In this document: positions 1 through 7,946 of the stretch, one piece after another
Position numbering within the stretch: the stretch's first letter is position 1
Layout of the letters: the number at the start of each line of letters is the position of its first letter
Assembly (NCBI GenBank): GCA_947629945.1
Contig: CANRFR010000010.1
Location: 1-44,087, forward strand
Direction: 5' to 3'
Length of the DNA: 44,087 bases
DNA from: an uncultured Clostridia bacterium
GTDB lineage: Bacteria; Bacillota; Clostridia; Oscillospirales; Ruminococcaceae
The notes under the pieces: generated by a model
Database searches by the model: none
The model's input: only the letters and a program-made list of their open reading frames with translations
Told to the model about the DNA's origin: nothing
Program-made: the position numbers and the translations under genes

Positions 1-81
1 AACATCTTGCAGCAGGCAGCTCAGTCTATGCTCGCACAGGCAAATCAGCAGCCGCAGAGCATTCTCCAGCTTTTGGGCTAA
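1..81 (+). CDS. Flagellin, C-terminal end (partial)
   Basis: The window opens inside a reading frame whose last 26 residues run from NILQQAAQSMLAQANQQ to a terminal SILQLLG and a TAA stop at 79-81. This is the conserved C-terminal helix (D0) of bacterial flagellin, which packs in the core of the flagellar filament. Only the end is present, so length, start and paralogue cannot be judged. The gene says the organism makes flagella. The next gene on the same strand starts 46 bases later, and no clear terminator separates them. Confidence 0.93.
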   Translation, partial: NILQQAAQSMLAQANQQPQSILQLLG

Positions 82-127
82 TTCAATAGCCGCTTAAATT
101 CCGTGTAAATGTAAGGAGATTTTACTT

Positions 128-691
128 ATGACTGCTCAGGACAGCAAAGAAAAATCCAAGAAAAAACTTATCGTGATTTTGATAATAGTCATTGCCGCAC
201 TGCTTATCGCGGGTGGCGTGGCTCTCGCGCTAGTACTTAATAATGGCAAGGAAGAAGCCGACACCCCCGACGAGGGCTTGATTAAATATGATGAAGCCGC
301 CGTTGCGCTGACTTCGGACGATTTCCGCGATAAGCTTGAGAAAGAAATCGAAAAAGCCAAAGAGGGTCAAGTAGCTTTAAAATACAACTACCAAGCCTAC
401 AGCGACGACGGAAAGCATTTTATATGCAGTCTCGGCAACTCCGAAGCGAACAATTACGATATGTACTTCAACATTTACACAAACGAAAGCTATGATGAAC
501 AAATCCTGCTTACGGGATTGTTCAAACCGGGCACGGGCTTAACGGAATTTGATTCCGATATAACGCTTTCGCCCGGGCAGCACGATGTTATCCTTGTTTT
601 TACACTCGTTGACGACGACCACAAGACTATAAAAGGTCAGACAAAGGTCACTTATGAGATGATTGTAGACGGGGATACAAACGACAACTAA
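128..691 (+). CDS. Membrane-anchored extracellular protein of unknown function
   Basis: The 187-residue protein has a Lys-rich cytoplasmic start (residues 1-14), one hydrophobic segment at about 15-37, and a predicted extracytoplasmic domain of about 150 residues. There is no lipobox and no sortase motif, so the N-terminal helix is probably the anchor. The C-terminal half has the spacing of a small beta-sandwich (YDEQILLTGLFKPG, then LSPGQHDVILVF), a pattern I have seen in Gram-positive surface proteins but cannot tie to a named family. The Shine-Dalgarno is a plain AAGGAGA before the ATG. It lies 19 bases before a secreted protein gene, so the two are probably cotranscribed and may work together on the cell surface. 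Function is not known. Confidence 0.8.
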   Translation: MTAQDSKEKSKKKLIVILIIVIAALLIAGGVALALVLNNGKEEADTPDEGLIKYDEAAVALTSDDFRDKLEKEIEKAKEGQVALKYNYQAYSDDGKHFICSLGNSEANNYDMYFNIYTNESYDEQILLTGLFKPGTGLTEFDSDITLSPGQHDVILVFTLVDDDHKTIKGQTKVTYEMIVDGDTNDN

Positions 692-710
692 TTTTAGGAG
701 GACTAAAACT

Positions 711-1694
711 ATGAGCAAGAAGATTTTATCAGCCGTTCTCGCGAGCGCAACTATACTTTCCACACTTAGCGTTTCCGCTTTTGCCGAGGAGCCTACTCAG
801 GTAACCGGCTCGGCAGTAAGTGCTGCAGGCGCTACCACTTATAAGGTTGAAGCGGGTTTCCAGGCACCCACTATTGACGTGAAAGTTCCCTCTACATACA
901 ATGCAGTTATCAATCCCTACGGCGTACCCGTAAAGATTGGCACTACCGTTTATGGCGCTGGCGGCATTGCAAGTCCGTCTTATGAGATTGAGAACCTGAG
1001 CGCAGATGTTGGTATTAAGGTAAACGTAAACGCCAGCGCTACCACAAGGACTCTCACTATCGTAGATGCTGCAAGCAAAGTTGAAGAAAACAAGGATAAG
1101 TTCGCTTTCATCACCATCAACGCTGACAACGATGACGGTCAGGCAACGGGTTATACCGCTGTTGATGCTAAGACAGAGACCATAGGCGAGGAAGAGTGGG
1201 CTACGTCTAAAACAATGCTCAAGCTGTCAAAGAAAGATGACGCAACACCCAAGGGTTACCTTTGGTTCGCGGGTAATGTTCCCGAGGAGCCGGAAGAGGC
1301 TTGGACCACAACCGATAAGGTAAACATCAATTTGGTTCTCGACATCAAGCCGTTTGGTGTTAAGCCCGTAACGTTTGAAGCTGATGATGCAGGCATATTC
1401 ACAGCTGCTGCAACATCTGATCAGGGTACGCTTGTTCTGACATCTGTTGACAAGGCGAACTCTATTTATGAGTACAACTTGTCTCTCTCTGCTGCCGGAA
1501 CTCAACCTACGTTCACTTTGAATAATGCTTCCGGAACCCCGTCCTACGCAATGGGCAATGGCAACAATGTGCTTCGTGTAAATGCTGGTGCTAATGGAAT
1601 CCAGTCCATAATGGGTAATGCCGGTGATACCGACGATCTTACAATTACCGTTGGCACAGGTAAGATTATAATCCACGTAACTCTTACTGCTTAA
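711..1694 (+). CDS. Secreted surface protein of unknown function
   Basis: The 327-residue protein begins with a classical signal peptide: SKK, a hydrophobic core, then an Ala-x-Ala site after residue 25 (SAFA, then EEP). The mature part is rich in Thr, Ala, Val and Asn with alternating beta-strand character, and contains TIDVKVPSTYNAVINPYGVP near residue 55. Similar VxVP...NPYG stretches occur in repetitive secreted proteins of Clostridia, but I cannot name the family. There is no C-terminal LPxTG, cysteine or transmembrane segment, so retention on the wall would have to be non-covalent. Shine-Dalgarno AGGAGG precedes the ATG. It follows the membrane-anchored gene by 19 bases and is closed by a strong terminator, which suggests a two-gene unit just downstream of flagellin. 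Confidence 0.85.
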   Translation: MSKKILSAVLASATILSTLSVSAFAEEPTQVTGSAVSAAGATTYKVEAGFQAPTIDVKVPSTYNAVINPYGVPVKIGTTVYGAGGIASPSYEIENLSADVGIKVNVNASATTRTLTIVDAASKVEENKDKFAFITINADNDDGQATGYTAVDAKTETIGEEEWATSKTMLKLSKKDDATPKGYLWFAGNVPEEPEEAWTTTDKVNINLVLDIKPFGVKPVTFEADDAGIFTAAATSDQGTLVLTSVDKANSIYEYNLSLSAAGTQPTFTLNNASGTPSYAMGNGNNVLRVNAGANGIQSIMGNAGDTDDLTITVGTGKIIIHVTLTA

Positions 1695-1768
1695 TCTAAC
1701 CTCAATTCTACTTAAAACTTGACAGCTTCATTCCGCAAAGCGGATTGAATGTGATAGTTTAACAATTG

Positions 1769-1797
1769 CGCCCTCCCCTTACGGGGAGGGCGTTTTT
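1769..1797 (+). terminator. Rho-independent terminator after the surface-protein gene
   Basis: A GC-rich stem made of CGCCCTCCCC and GGGGAGGGCG with a short TTA loop is followed by TTTTTG. It lies 75 bases past the stop of the secreted protein gene and before the convergent hemerythrin-REC gene. Confidence 0.9.
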
Positions 1798-1839
1798 GTG
1801 TGCGCGTATATGTGTGAAATGATGATTTTCGTGAAGATA

Positions 1840-3219
1840 TTAATTCTTACCGTTCTGCTGCTTTGCGAAAAATTCATTTATTTCTTTTTTGATTTCTTCC
1901 GGCTTAGAGGTTTTTAAAATATATCCCGAAGGCTTTAAGGGCATAACTCCAATCACGCTTGCGGGGTCTCTGCGCCCCGTAAGGAAGATAACCGGCACAT
2001 TAGCAAAAACCTCGTCCGAGCGGAGCATCTCCAATGTTTGGCGACCGTCGCACACCGGCATTTCGTAGTCAAGAAGCACCAGATCCGGAGCATCCAACGC
2101 AATGGAGCGAATAGCCGCGACCCCCGAATCCACCATGGAAACAGAATAGTCGTCCGAAAGCATTTTTTTCATTCCCTCGCGCATGGTGAGGGAATCGTCT
2201 ACGATAAGCACCTTTTTACGCGGATTTCTTTTTGCTTGCTCTTCCTTTTCCTTACGGCGGTTCAGATACTTTTCAACCTCAGCGGCGGCGTTATCGGACA
2301 TAATAGAAAAGCCGATACCCGTTTCGAGCAAATGCGGCGCGATCACGCAGTAAGCGAAGTAACCTACTCCCGTGTCAAACAACAGACTCAACTGATGCTC
2401 GCATTTAACCATAATCTTGTGAAAATCGCTGTAAGAAAGAAAATCCTCTTCTTCAAGACCGTAATGAGACAATGCCGGAAAACACTCCATAGCCCTATTC
2501 ACAAATTGTCTTGCGGAATAACGCGTAGCGTGTATCAACATAGTATCCAGTTCGTTCGTATGTATTCCGAGAACCTTTCCTACCGTATTTATAACCATCT
2601 GCTCCTCGAATACCAGAATGATTTCCAACTTTTCATCTATATTGGGAGCGCCGTAGACCAAACGGTAGTATATTCCGTTTCCGAACTTTTCCGCGCCGTA
2701 TCTGTCGCTTATAAGGTGCGCTTCAACATGAAACATATTAAACAACTGTTGGAGAATCACCTTTTTAATATCATCCTGCTCCTCGCCGGTAAAAAGATTG
2801 CTCCAATGTAATGCCGTTTCTTTGTTCGCTATCACAATATCCTCGGTGAGCGTGTGACCAATAAGCCATCCCGCGCAAACTCCAAGAAAATGATCCAATG
2901 AATTCTTGGAATAGTTAGTGCGCTCCAGCTCTTTCTCCAAAGCGGGAAGCATATTTTCACGGAAGTTTTGATGAAGAAGACGATGCTGCGGAAGTTCTTT
3001 GTAATTTATGGACTCCATATAAGCTTCTTCATTGGAAAAATGTGTGAGCGCATGGGTCTTAAAGAACTTAATACCCTCGTTGCAAACCCACTCAATATCC
3101 TTTCCTTCTTTTTCCATAGCAAAAAGCTTATTGATTATACTAAAGAGCTGACGGTGTTCCTTATCAATGCTCTCTACGCCAATATTATACTCTTCCCGCC
3201 ATTCGTATTCATCACTCAT
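1840..3219 (-). CDS. Bacteriohemerythrin - middle domain - response-regulator receiver fusion
   Basis: Three parts can be read in the 459 residues. Residues 1-135 are a bacteriohemerythrin domain with the full set of di-iron ligands: H22, H60 and E64 (HxxxE), H79 and H83 (HxxxH), H122 and D127 (HxxxxD). Residues about 150-310 form a mixed alpha/beta domain resembling CheX/CheC-type chemotaxis phosphatases, though I do not see a decisive motif. Residues 335-455 are a CheY-like receiver with acidic pair D341/D342, phosphoacceptor D384 in LVLLDYEMP, T414 and K436. The expected role is an oxygen- or redox-responsive signalling protein in the cytoplasm, probably feeding chemotaxis. It is monocistronic in this view and sits 740 bases from a chemoreceptor gene on the other strand. 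ATG start. Confidence 0.85.
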   Translation of the reverse strand: MSDEYEWREEYNIGVESIDKEHRQLFSIINKLFAMEKEGKDIEWVCNEGIKFFKTHALTHFSNEEAYMESINYKELPQHRLLHQNFRENMLPALEKELERTNYSKNSLDHFLGVCAGWLIGHTLTEDIVIANKETALHWSNLFTGEEQDDIKKVILQQLFNMFHVEAHLISDRYGAEKFGNGIYYRLVYGAPNIDEKLEIILVFEEQMVINTVGKVLGIHTNELDTMLIHATRYSARQFVNRAMECFPALSHYGLEEEDFLSYSDFHKIMVKCEHQLSLLFDTGVGYFAYCVIAPHLLETGIGFSIMSDNAAAEVEKYLNRRKEKEEQAKRNPRKKVLIVDDSLTMREGMKKMLSDDYSVSMVDSGVAAIRSIALDAPDLVLLDYEMPVCDGRQTLEMLRSDEVFANVPVIFLTGRRDPASVIGVMPLKPSGYILKTSKPEEIKKEINEFFAKQQNGKN

Positions 3220-3367
3220 GCCGAAAACCCTCCCGCTGCACTATGTTTTTTTCGCATAAAATTACGCAAGATTTTGTCAAAAAATTTTTATAAAGATTCG
3301 CTTGCGCTTTCCCGGTTCCGTCTTTCAGATACAATTTCTCTTATTAGTATAACACATTCAACCGTTT

Positions 3368-3395
3368 TTGTCAAGCTATTTTATGGTTGTATAAC
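3368..3395 (+). promoter_or_regulatory. Predicted sigma-A promoter for the candidate RNA
   Basis: TTGTCA at 3368-3373 and TATAAC at 3390-3395 are 16 bases apart. No credible coding start follows, so the promoter appears to serve the structured region downstream. Confidence 0.5.
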
Positions 3396-3400
3396 AAAAG

Positions 3401-3640
3401 GTTTAAGGCATGGGTCGGCAAGGACGTACACGGAGCGCTCAAGACGCAGGCGATAAGGCTTGCAAAACGAGGTGTAATCCGAGATCCGAGCGTGTGCGAA
3501 TGTACATGGCGTTCCGAAAAACACTTCGAGGGCGCGGCTTCTTCTTTTGCCCGCTTATGCGGTGTTGCCTGTAATTGTTTTGCGTTCATAGATACATTTT
3601 TACATGTACATAGGTTATGTGTGACGTCGCATATTATAAA
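3401..3640 (+). ncRNA. Candidate structured non-coding RNA (raiA-motif-like)
   Basis: The 740-base gap between divergent genes has no gene with a ribosome binding site, but it has a promoter and then about 240 bases dense in complementary segments. GCAGGC (3444) pairs with GCTTGC across a six-base loop. CCGC-TTAT-GCGG and CGAA-TTCG are local hairpins. GACGTACAC near 3430 can close against GTGTGACGTC near 3620. CGGAGCGC can pair with GCGTTCCG while GTACA pairs with TGTAC, which would make a pseudoknot. Length and flavour fit what I recall of the raiA RNA motif of Firmicutes, but that identity is from memory and untested. The strand is set by the promoter. The rest of the gap (3641-3840) shows only a weak four-base-pair hairpin with a T run near 3740. 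Confidence 0.5.
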
Positions 3641-3821
3641 CAATCAATGCGTTTTGTTGAAATTAACGGAAATCTCACCGCATTTTGCAGCACATTGCTG
3701 AAAATACTCGTGCAATATCCTATTAATACATTCTCTTTATCTCACTTGAGACGTTTTTTTGTACGTTTTGGCTGCGGTTATCTGTAAATATGGAAGTTTT
3801 TTTACAAATTTCGAGAAAAGT

Positions 3822-3852
3822 TTCACACAAATGCTAAAAAAAATGTTATAAT
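3822..3852 (+). promoter_or_regulatory. Predicted promoter for the chemoreceptor gene
   Basis: An extended -10 (TG-N-TATAAT, 3844-3852) lies 111 bases upstream of the receptor ATG. The -35 candidate TTCACA at 3822-3827 is weak and 19 bases away, so the extended -10 probably carries recognition. I see no sigma-28 type motility promoter. Confidence 0.5.
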
Positions 3853-3963
3853 ATATATGATATCATTGTTTTACCCGCGTGTAATCCATGAAAACAAGTT
3901 CTATATTCGGATAGATGCGGGAGGCGTCTCAAAACAAAAAATCTGTACTTCGGAGGTTTATTT

Positions 3964-6024
3964 ATGAGTTCAATTAAAGCGAAGATCTGTTCACTTGTCA
4001 TAGGATGCACTGCGGCAGCGTCCTTGACAGTCAGTTCGATAAGCATTATCAGCGCAAACAATCTTATCAACAACGATTCCGCACAAATCATGAACGACGT
4101 GTGCCACAACGCCACAGCGGATTTTAACGCGGCGCTTTCACGAATAGAACAGGCGGTCAACACCATGGCGTTCTATATCGACAACAATCTTGATGACTTT
4201 GAAAGGTTTAAGACCTCGAACGAATACGTTGACGAGTTTACCGACAGCCTTCAACCGCTTCTGCGTGCCGCGGCGCGCAACACCGACAGTATAGTATGCG
4301 CCTATGTACGCTACAATCCCGAGTTTACCGACCCCGAATCGGGTGCGTTTCTGTCAAGAAGCAACCTCGACGCGCCCTTTGAGGAATTGGTTCCGACGGA
4401 TTTCAGTATGTACGATCCGTCCGACCTTGAGCACGTGGGTTGGTATTACATACCCGTAAACAACGGTCAGCCCACATGGATGGATCCTTATTACAATGCT
4501 AATATCGATATGAATCTCGTATCATATGTCATTCCGCTTACCAAAAATGGAGAAAGCGTAGGCATTGTCGGCATGGATATCGACTTTTCGCTGCTTGAAT
4601 CGCTTACCGAATGTGAGAACATCTACAACGATTCTACCGCGATATTGGTCAGCACAGACAACGATACCGCTCTTTTTGGAGACGGTATCGAGTACGGAGA
4701 TAAGCTAAGCTCTCTCGACCCCGACAGTGAACTTTGCGGTGCGATAGCGTCTCAGGAAAGTTCCGAGGATAAGCTCTATGAAATGGAACTTAACGGAAAT
4801 AAAATGCAGGCATCGTTCCGAAGTCTGCGCAATGGAATGAAACTGCTTACCGCGGCGTCCGAAAAAGAGATAAACAAAAGCGTAAATAATCTTTATATGC
4901 TGAGCGCCATTTCGTCCGGTGTGATAATCATTTTAGGCGCGGGAGTGGCGATCCTTGTAGCTTCCGGTATAGTTAAGCCGCTGCGCCGTCTTAACGACAA
5001 GGTTCGCGAGATAGCCGACGGAAATCTTGACGTTACCGTCGACGTGCACACCAAAGACGAGGTGGGAACGTTGGCAAACAGCTTTTCCATAACAGTGGCA
5101 AGGCTTCATGAATACATAGATTACATTGATGAAATATCGCTCATTCTCAACCAAATCGCGGAGGGCGATCTTGATTTTACGCTCACGAAAAGCTACGAGG
5201 GCAGCTTTGAGGAAGTCAAGAGTTCACTTTTAAATATTTCCGAAACGCTCAACGCAGTAATGAACGACATTAACGACGCCTCGAAGCAGGTGGCGCTCAA
5301 GTCGAGCGAGCTTGCGTCCGGAGCACAGTCGCTTGCACAGACAAGCACCGAGCAGAACGATTCCGTAAACGAGCTTTCCTCCTCCATTGAAAAGTTGACC
5401 CGCGACATTGACGAAAATAACAACAGTATTCACGCGGCGCTTGAATCTGTTGAATTCGCGGTATCGGGAATACGTGAAAGCGCAAAGGATATGGAAGAAA
5501 TGAAGGACGCAATGGACGCTATTTCCGCGGCTTCCAGGGAGATCAGTTCCATTGTAAAGACCGTAGACGACATCGCAACGCAGACCAATATCCTTGCGAT
5601 CAACGCCGCAATTGAAGCGGCAAGAGCGGGCGAATCCGGCAAGGGCTTCTCGGTAGTTTCGGGCGAGATACAGACGCTCGCTTCAAGGACAGCGGGCGCG
5701 ACAAAGAATATATCCGAGCTTGTTCAAAAGGTAATGAAAACCGTGGAAAACGGCTCCGGTATCACCGATAAAACCAACGAATCGCTTAACCGCGTTTCGG
5801 GAGTATCGGACGGTATAGAAAAAGCGCTTAAAGATATTGCCGCGTCCAGCGAAACACAGGCGCAGTCGGTTGAGCAGATTAACATTGGTATCGAGCAGAT
5901 CGGCGACGCGGTACAGAATAACAGCGCAACAGCGGAGCAAAGCGCCGCCGCGAGCGAGGAAATGAGCAGTAATGCTCAGATACTTCATGAGAGAGTATCC
6001 GTTTTCAAGTTGAAAAAACAGTAA
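3964..6024 (+). CDS. Methyl-accepting chemotaxis protein
   Basis: The 686-residue transmembrane receptor senses an extracellular cue and controls the CheA kinase. It has TM1 at about 8-31, a large periplasmic-side domain of about 280 residues with dCache-like features (the [14 protein letters not shown] and [18 protein letters not shown] stretches are typical ligand-pocket strands), TM2 at about 312-335 and a HAMP domain at about 336-388. A second HAMP-like segment follows (IAEGDLDF near residue 396), then a long coiled-coil signalling domain whose hairpin tip is [16 protein letters not shown] near residue 550. The ligand is not predictable. Shine-Dalgarno CGGAGG precedes the ATG, and a terminator follows directly, so the gene is transcribed alone. 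Confidence 0.95.
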   Translation: MSSIKAKICSLVIGCTAAASLTVSSISIISANNLINNDSAQIMNDVCHNATADFNAALSRIEQAVNTMAFYIDNNLDDFERFKTSNEYVDEFTDSLQPLLRAAARNTDSIVCAYVRYNPEFTDPESGAFLSRSNLDAPFEELVPTDFSMYDPSDLEHVGWYYIPVNNGQPTWMDPYYNANIDMNLVSYVIPLTKNGESVGIVGMDIDFSLLESLTECENIYNDSTAILVSTDNDTALFGDGIEYGDKLSSLDPDSELCGAIASQESSEDKLYEMELNGNKMQASFRSLRNGMKLLTAASEKEINKSVNNLYMLSAISSGVIIILGAGVAILVASGIVKPLRRLNDKVREIADGNLDVTVDVHTKDEVGTLANSFSITVARLHEYIDYIDEISLILNQIAEGDLDFTLTKSYEGSFEEVKSSLLNISETLNAVMNDINDASKQVALKSSELASGAQSLAQTSTEQNDSVNELSSSIEKLTRDIDENNNSIHAALESVEFAVSGIRESAKDMEEMKDAMDAISAASREISSIVKTVDDIATQTNILAINAAIEAARAGESGKGFSVVSGEIQTLASRTAGATKNISELVQKVMKTVENGSGITDKTNESLNRVSGVSDGIEKALKDIAASSETQAQSVEQINIGIEQIGDAVQNNSATAEQSAAASEEMSSNAQILHERVSVFKLKKQ

Positions 6025-6041
6025 TCACGTCGGAAATGTGT

Positions 6042-6073
6042 TAGGAAGCCCTGATTTAATCAGAGCTTCCTTT
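6042..6073 (+). terminator. Bidirectional terminator between chemoreceptor and gpr
   Basis: AGGAAGC and GCTTCCT flank a TGATT/AATCA stem, ending in TTTAAT. It sits between two convergent genes. The first 19 bases closely match a sequence at 44020 near the window end. Confidence 0.75.
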
Positions 6074-6109
6074 AATATTATGTCGCTTAATTCTGCGGCT
6101 TACACCATT

Positions 6110-6844
6110 TCAGTCCTCGACAATGGAGTCTATCGCGACGGCGATAATCTCCGACCACATACCTATTATAATATCTATGTCGGCGGTCGAAACAAGAAGC
6201 TTCTTGTCCGCGCTGTCGCGCGTGATATCCGAGAGCTTGGAGACAGTGGGAACTCCCACGGCGACAACGGGACAGCCAAGCTCGCGCTCGGACAAGCCTC
6301 CGCACGTTATTCCCGCGCCCGACCCCGGAATAAGCCCCGCGCTGCCTATCTGCACGGTTTTGCCTATATAGCGCGGATCTTCACATGAAAGCGAATCGAT
6401 AGCTATAACGCAGTCCGCTTTGAGTTCCCGCGCCGCCGCTTTAACAAGCCGCGCCGTATCGATACCGGTTTTAGCCGCCACGTCAGTTTCCACTGCCGCC
6501 AGAGAATAACGGCTGCCCTTTCGCGCCGCCAACCGCCGAACACACTCCGCGCCGAGACTGTCCTGTGTAACGTCCGGGTTGCCCAAACCCGCCGCGAACA
6601 GCCGCCCGCGCGGCGGAAGCATCTGCATGAGCGCTCGACGGAACAGCGCAGTCATACCCGCCGCTCTCGGACTTCCGTAAAGAGTGACATATCTTCCGCC
6701 GCGGCGTCCTATAGATTTGGCGGCAGCGTCGGAGAGCCGCACATCAACGATCTTTACTTCGCCTATCCGCCGCGAGTTTACAAAAGCGCCGTCTTTTTTC
6801 GTCAGTATTTTCGCCGACTCCAACGTCAAACCTTCCTTGTTCAT
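6110..6844 (-). CDS. gpr: GPR-family germination endopeptidase (short form)
   Basis: GPR is the aspartic-type protease that degrades small acid-soluble spore proteins during germination. The match is clear in GLGNPDVTQDSLGAECV (about residues 86-102), in CVIAIDSLSCED, and in IPGSGAGI...LGCPVVAVGVPTV. The two aspartates that correspond to the catalytic pair of the Bacillus enzyme are kept (VTQDSLG and AIDSL). The protein is 244 residues against about 370 in Bacillus. The missing part is one block of roughly 90 residues between SDITRDS and LLVSTADID, plus a shorter N-terminus. The ends align, so this is an internal loop loss rather than a broken gene. Position beside a divergent rpsT is the usual Firmicutes arrangement. 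It implies that the organism sporulates. Confidence 0.88.
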   Translation of the reverse strand: MNKEGLTLESAKILTKKDGAFVNSRRIGEVKIVDVRLSDAAAKSIGRRGGRYVTLYGSPRAAGMTALFRRALMQMLPPRGRLFAAGLGNPDVTQDSLGAECVRRLAARKGSRYSLAAVETDVAAKTGIDTARLVKAAARELKADCVIAIDSLSCEDPRYIGKTVQIGSAGLIPGSGAGITCGGLSERELGCPVVAVGVPTVSKLSDITRDSADKKLLVSTADIDIIIGMWSEIIAVAIDSIVED

Positions 6845-6884
6845 ATAACCTCCGATAAAATTTTTAAAAAATTCTTAAAACCCC

Positions 6885-6913
6885 TTGAATTTTTTCCCCG
6901 AATGTGTTATAAT
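6885..6913 (+). promoter_or_regulatory. Promoter of rpsT
   Basis: TTGAAT (6885-6890), a 17-base spacer and TATAAT (6908-6913), the latter with an upstream TGT (extended -10). It leaves a leader of about 150 bases before rpsT, long enough for autoregulation, although no specific fold is obvious. Confidence 0.8.
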
Positions 6914-7069
6914 AAAATGTACTATGAGAAAAAACAAATCGAAACGCCAATAATTCGGGTAAACATAAAGCGTTTTTTGGTGAATATAAATAAATAATAC
7001 CCTAAAACCTGCGTAAAATACCCGATTTTCCGCAAATTTCGATAACCTTGAAAACGGAGGTGAAAAACA

Positions 7070-7309
7070 ATGCCGAATATTAAAAGCGCCAAAAAGAGAG
7101 TTCTCATCTCTAAGGCGAGAAACGAGGCAAACAAAGCCGCAAAGTCCACTCTGAGAACTTCTATCAGAAAGGCTCGCGCCGAGGGTGCCGACGCCGCGAC
7201 TATCAAAGCGGCAAGCGTAAATGTTGATAAAGCGGCAGGCAAGGGTCTTATTCACAAGAACAAGGCAGCCCGCCTGAAATCACAGCTTGCAAAAAAAGCA
7301 AACGCTTAA
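7070..7309 (+). CDS. rpsT: 30S ribosomal protein S20
   Basis: The 79-residue basic protein starts MPNIKSAKKRVLISKARNE and has the three-helix Lys/Arg/Ala-rich composition of S20, including the late NKAARLKSQLAKK helix. S20 binds 16S rRNA early in small-subunit assembly. Length is normal for Firmicutes. An excellent Shine-Dalgarno (GGAGGTG) precedes the ATG. It is transcribed from its own promoter and closed by a terminator, and it is divergent from gpr as in many Firmicutes. Confidence 0.97.
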   Translation: MPNIKSAKKRVLISKARNEANKAAKSTLRTSIRKARAEGADAATIKAASVNVDKAAGKGLIHKNKAARLKSQLAKKANA

Positions 7310-7317
7310 ATGTTTCG

Positions 7318-7353
7318 CCCGCAGCCTTAACGGTGTGCGGGTGATTGTTTTTT
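7318..7353 (+). terminator. Terminator after rpsT
   Basis: The stem CCCGCA / TGCGGG encloses a loop of about 10 bases and is followed by TGATTGTTTTTT. Confidence 0.85.
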
Positions 7354-7402
7354 GAAGCGCGTAAACCGTTACATTATGCAGAAAAAAGGGGACAAAAGAA
7401 CT

Positions 7403-7891
7403 ATGAACAGAGACGAGATAGAGATAACCGATTTTGACGAAATAGACAAAGTGCTGAGCGAATCGAGGGTGTGCAGAATAGCGCTTTTCGACGGCGACTG
7501 GCCTTATATAGTGCCGATGTGCTTCGGATACAATCTTAAGGGCGGCAAGCTGGAGCTTTTCTTTCGCTGCGAGGAAAAGGGCAAAAAGCTCGACCTTATA
7601 AAAAACAACTCCAACGCCGCGTTTGAGATAGATAAGCTGCGCGAGATCGTTAAAACCGACAGGTTCTACGGCTTTTCCGTGCCGTCCTACAAAAGCATCA
7701 CCGGCACGGGAGTTATCGAGGTGATAACGGGGATCGAAAAAATAACGGGTCTCGATTATATTATGAAAAAATACGGCGAAAAACCCGAAGAGGGCAAGCT
7801 GCCCGAACAGCTTTTGAACGCGTTCGCGGTGCTGAAGCTTACTGCGGGAGAATTTTGCTGTAAAGAACATAATGTGACGATCGAAAATTAA
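7403..7891 (+). CDS. Pyridoxamine-5'-phosphate-oxidase-fold (NimA-like) flavoprotein
   Basis: The 162-residue protein has the split-barrel fold pattern of small PPOX/NimA-type proteins: a helix (IDKVLSESRVCRIAL), strand DWPYIVPMCFGY, LELFFRCEEKGKKLDLIKNN, a middle segment, and a C-terminal strand pair (AVLKLTAGEFCCKEH). These proteins bind FMN, or sometimes F420 or heme, and include the nitroimidazole-resistance family. The substrate here is unknown. The ATG at 7403 is preferred over an in-frame start 51 bases upstream, because a purine-rich GGGG site sits just before it and the family starts at this point. It stands alone between the rpsT terminator and the TPR-SUFU gene. Confidence 0.85.
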   Translation: MNRDEIEITDFDEIDKVLSESRVCRIALFDGDWPYIVPMCFGYNLKGGKLELFFRCEEKGKKLDLIKNNSNAAFEIDKLREIVKTDRFYGFSVPSYKSITGTGVIEVITGIEKITGLDYIMKKYGEKPEEGKLPEQLLNAFAVLKLTAGEFCCKEHNVTIEN

Positions 7892-7946
7892 CAGTTTCGG
7901 CGCGCTTCGCGCACATATTTAAATTTATGAGGCGGTGATTTATCCG

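Noticed and set aside
3387-3701. 104-codon open frame over the candidate RNA
   Set aside because: No ribosome site, no domain, and frames on both strands are equally open. Pairing segments explain the conservation better.
3853-3963. c-di-GMP (GEMM) riboswitch before the chemoreceptor
   Set aside because: The leader lacks the GEMM core and its tetraloop-receptor pattern. I could not fold it to the consensus.
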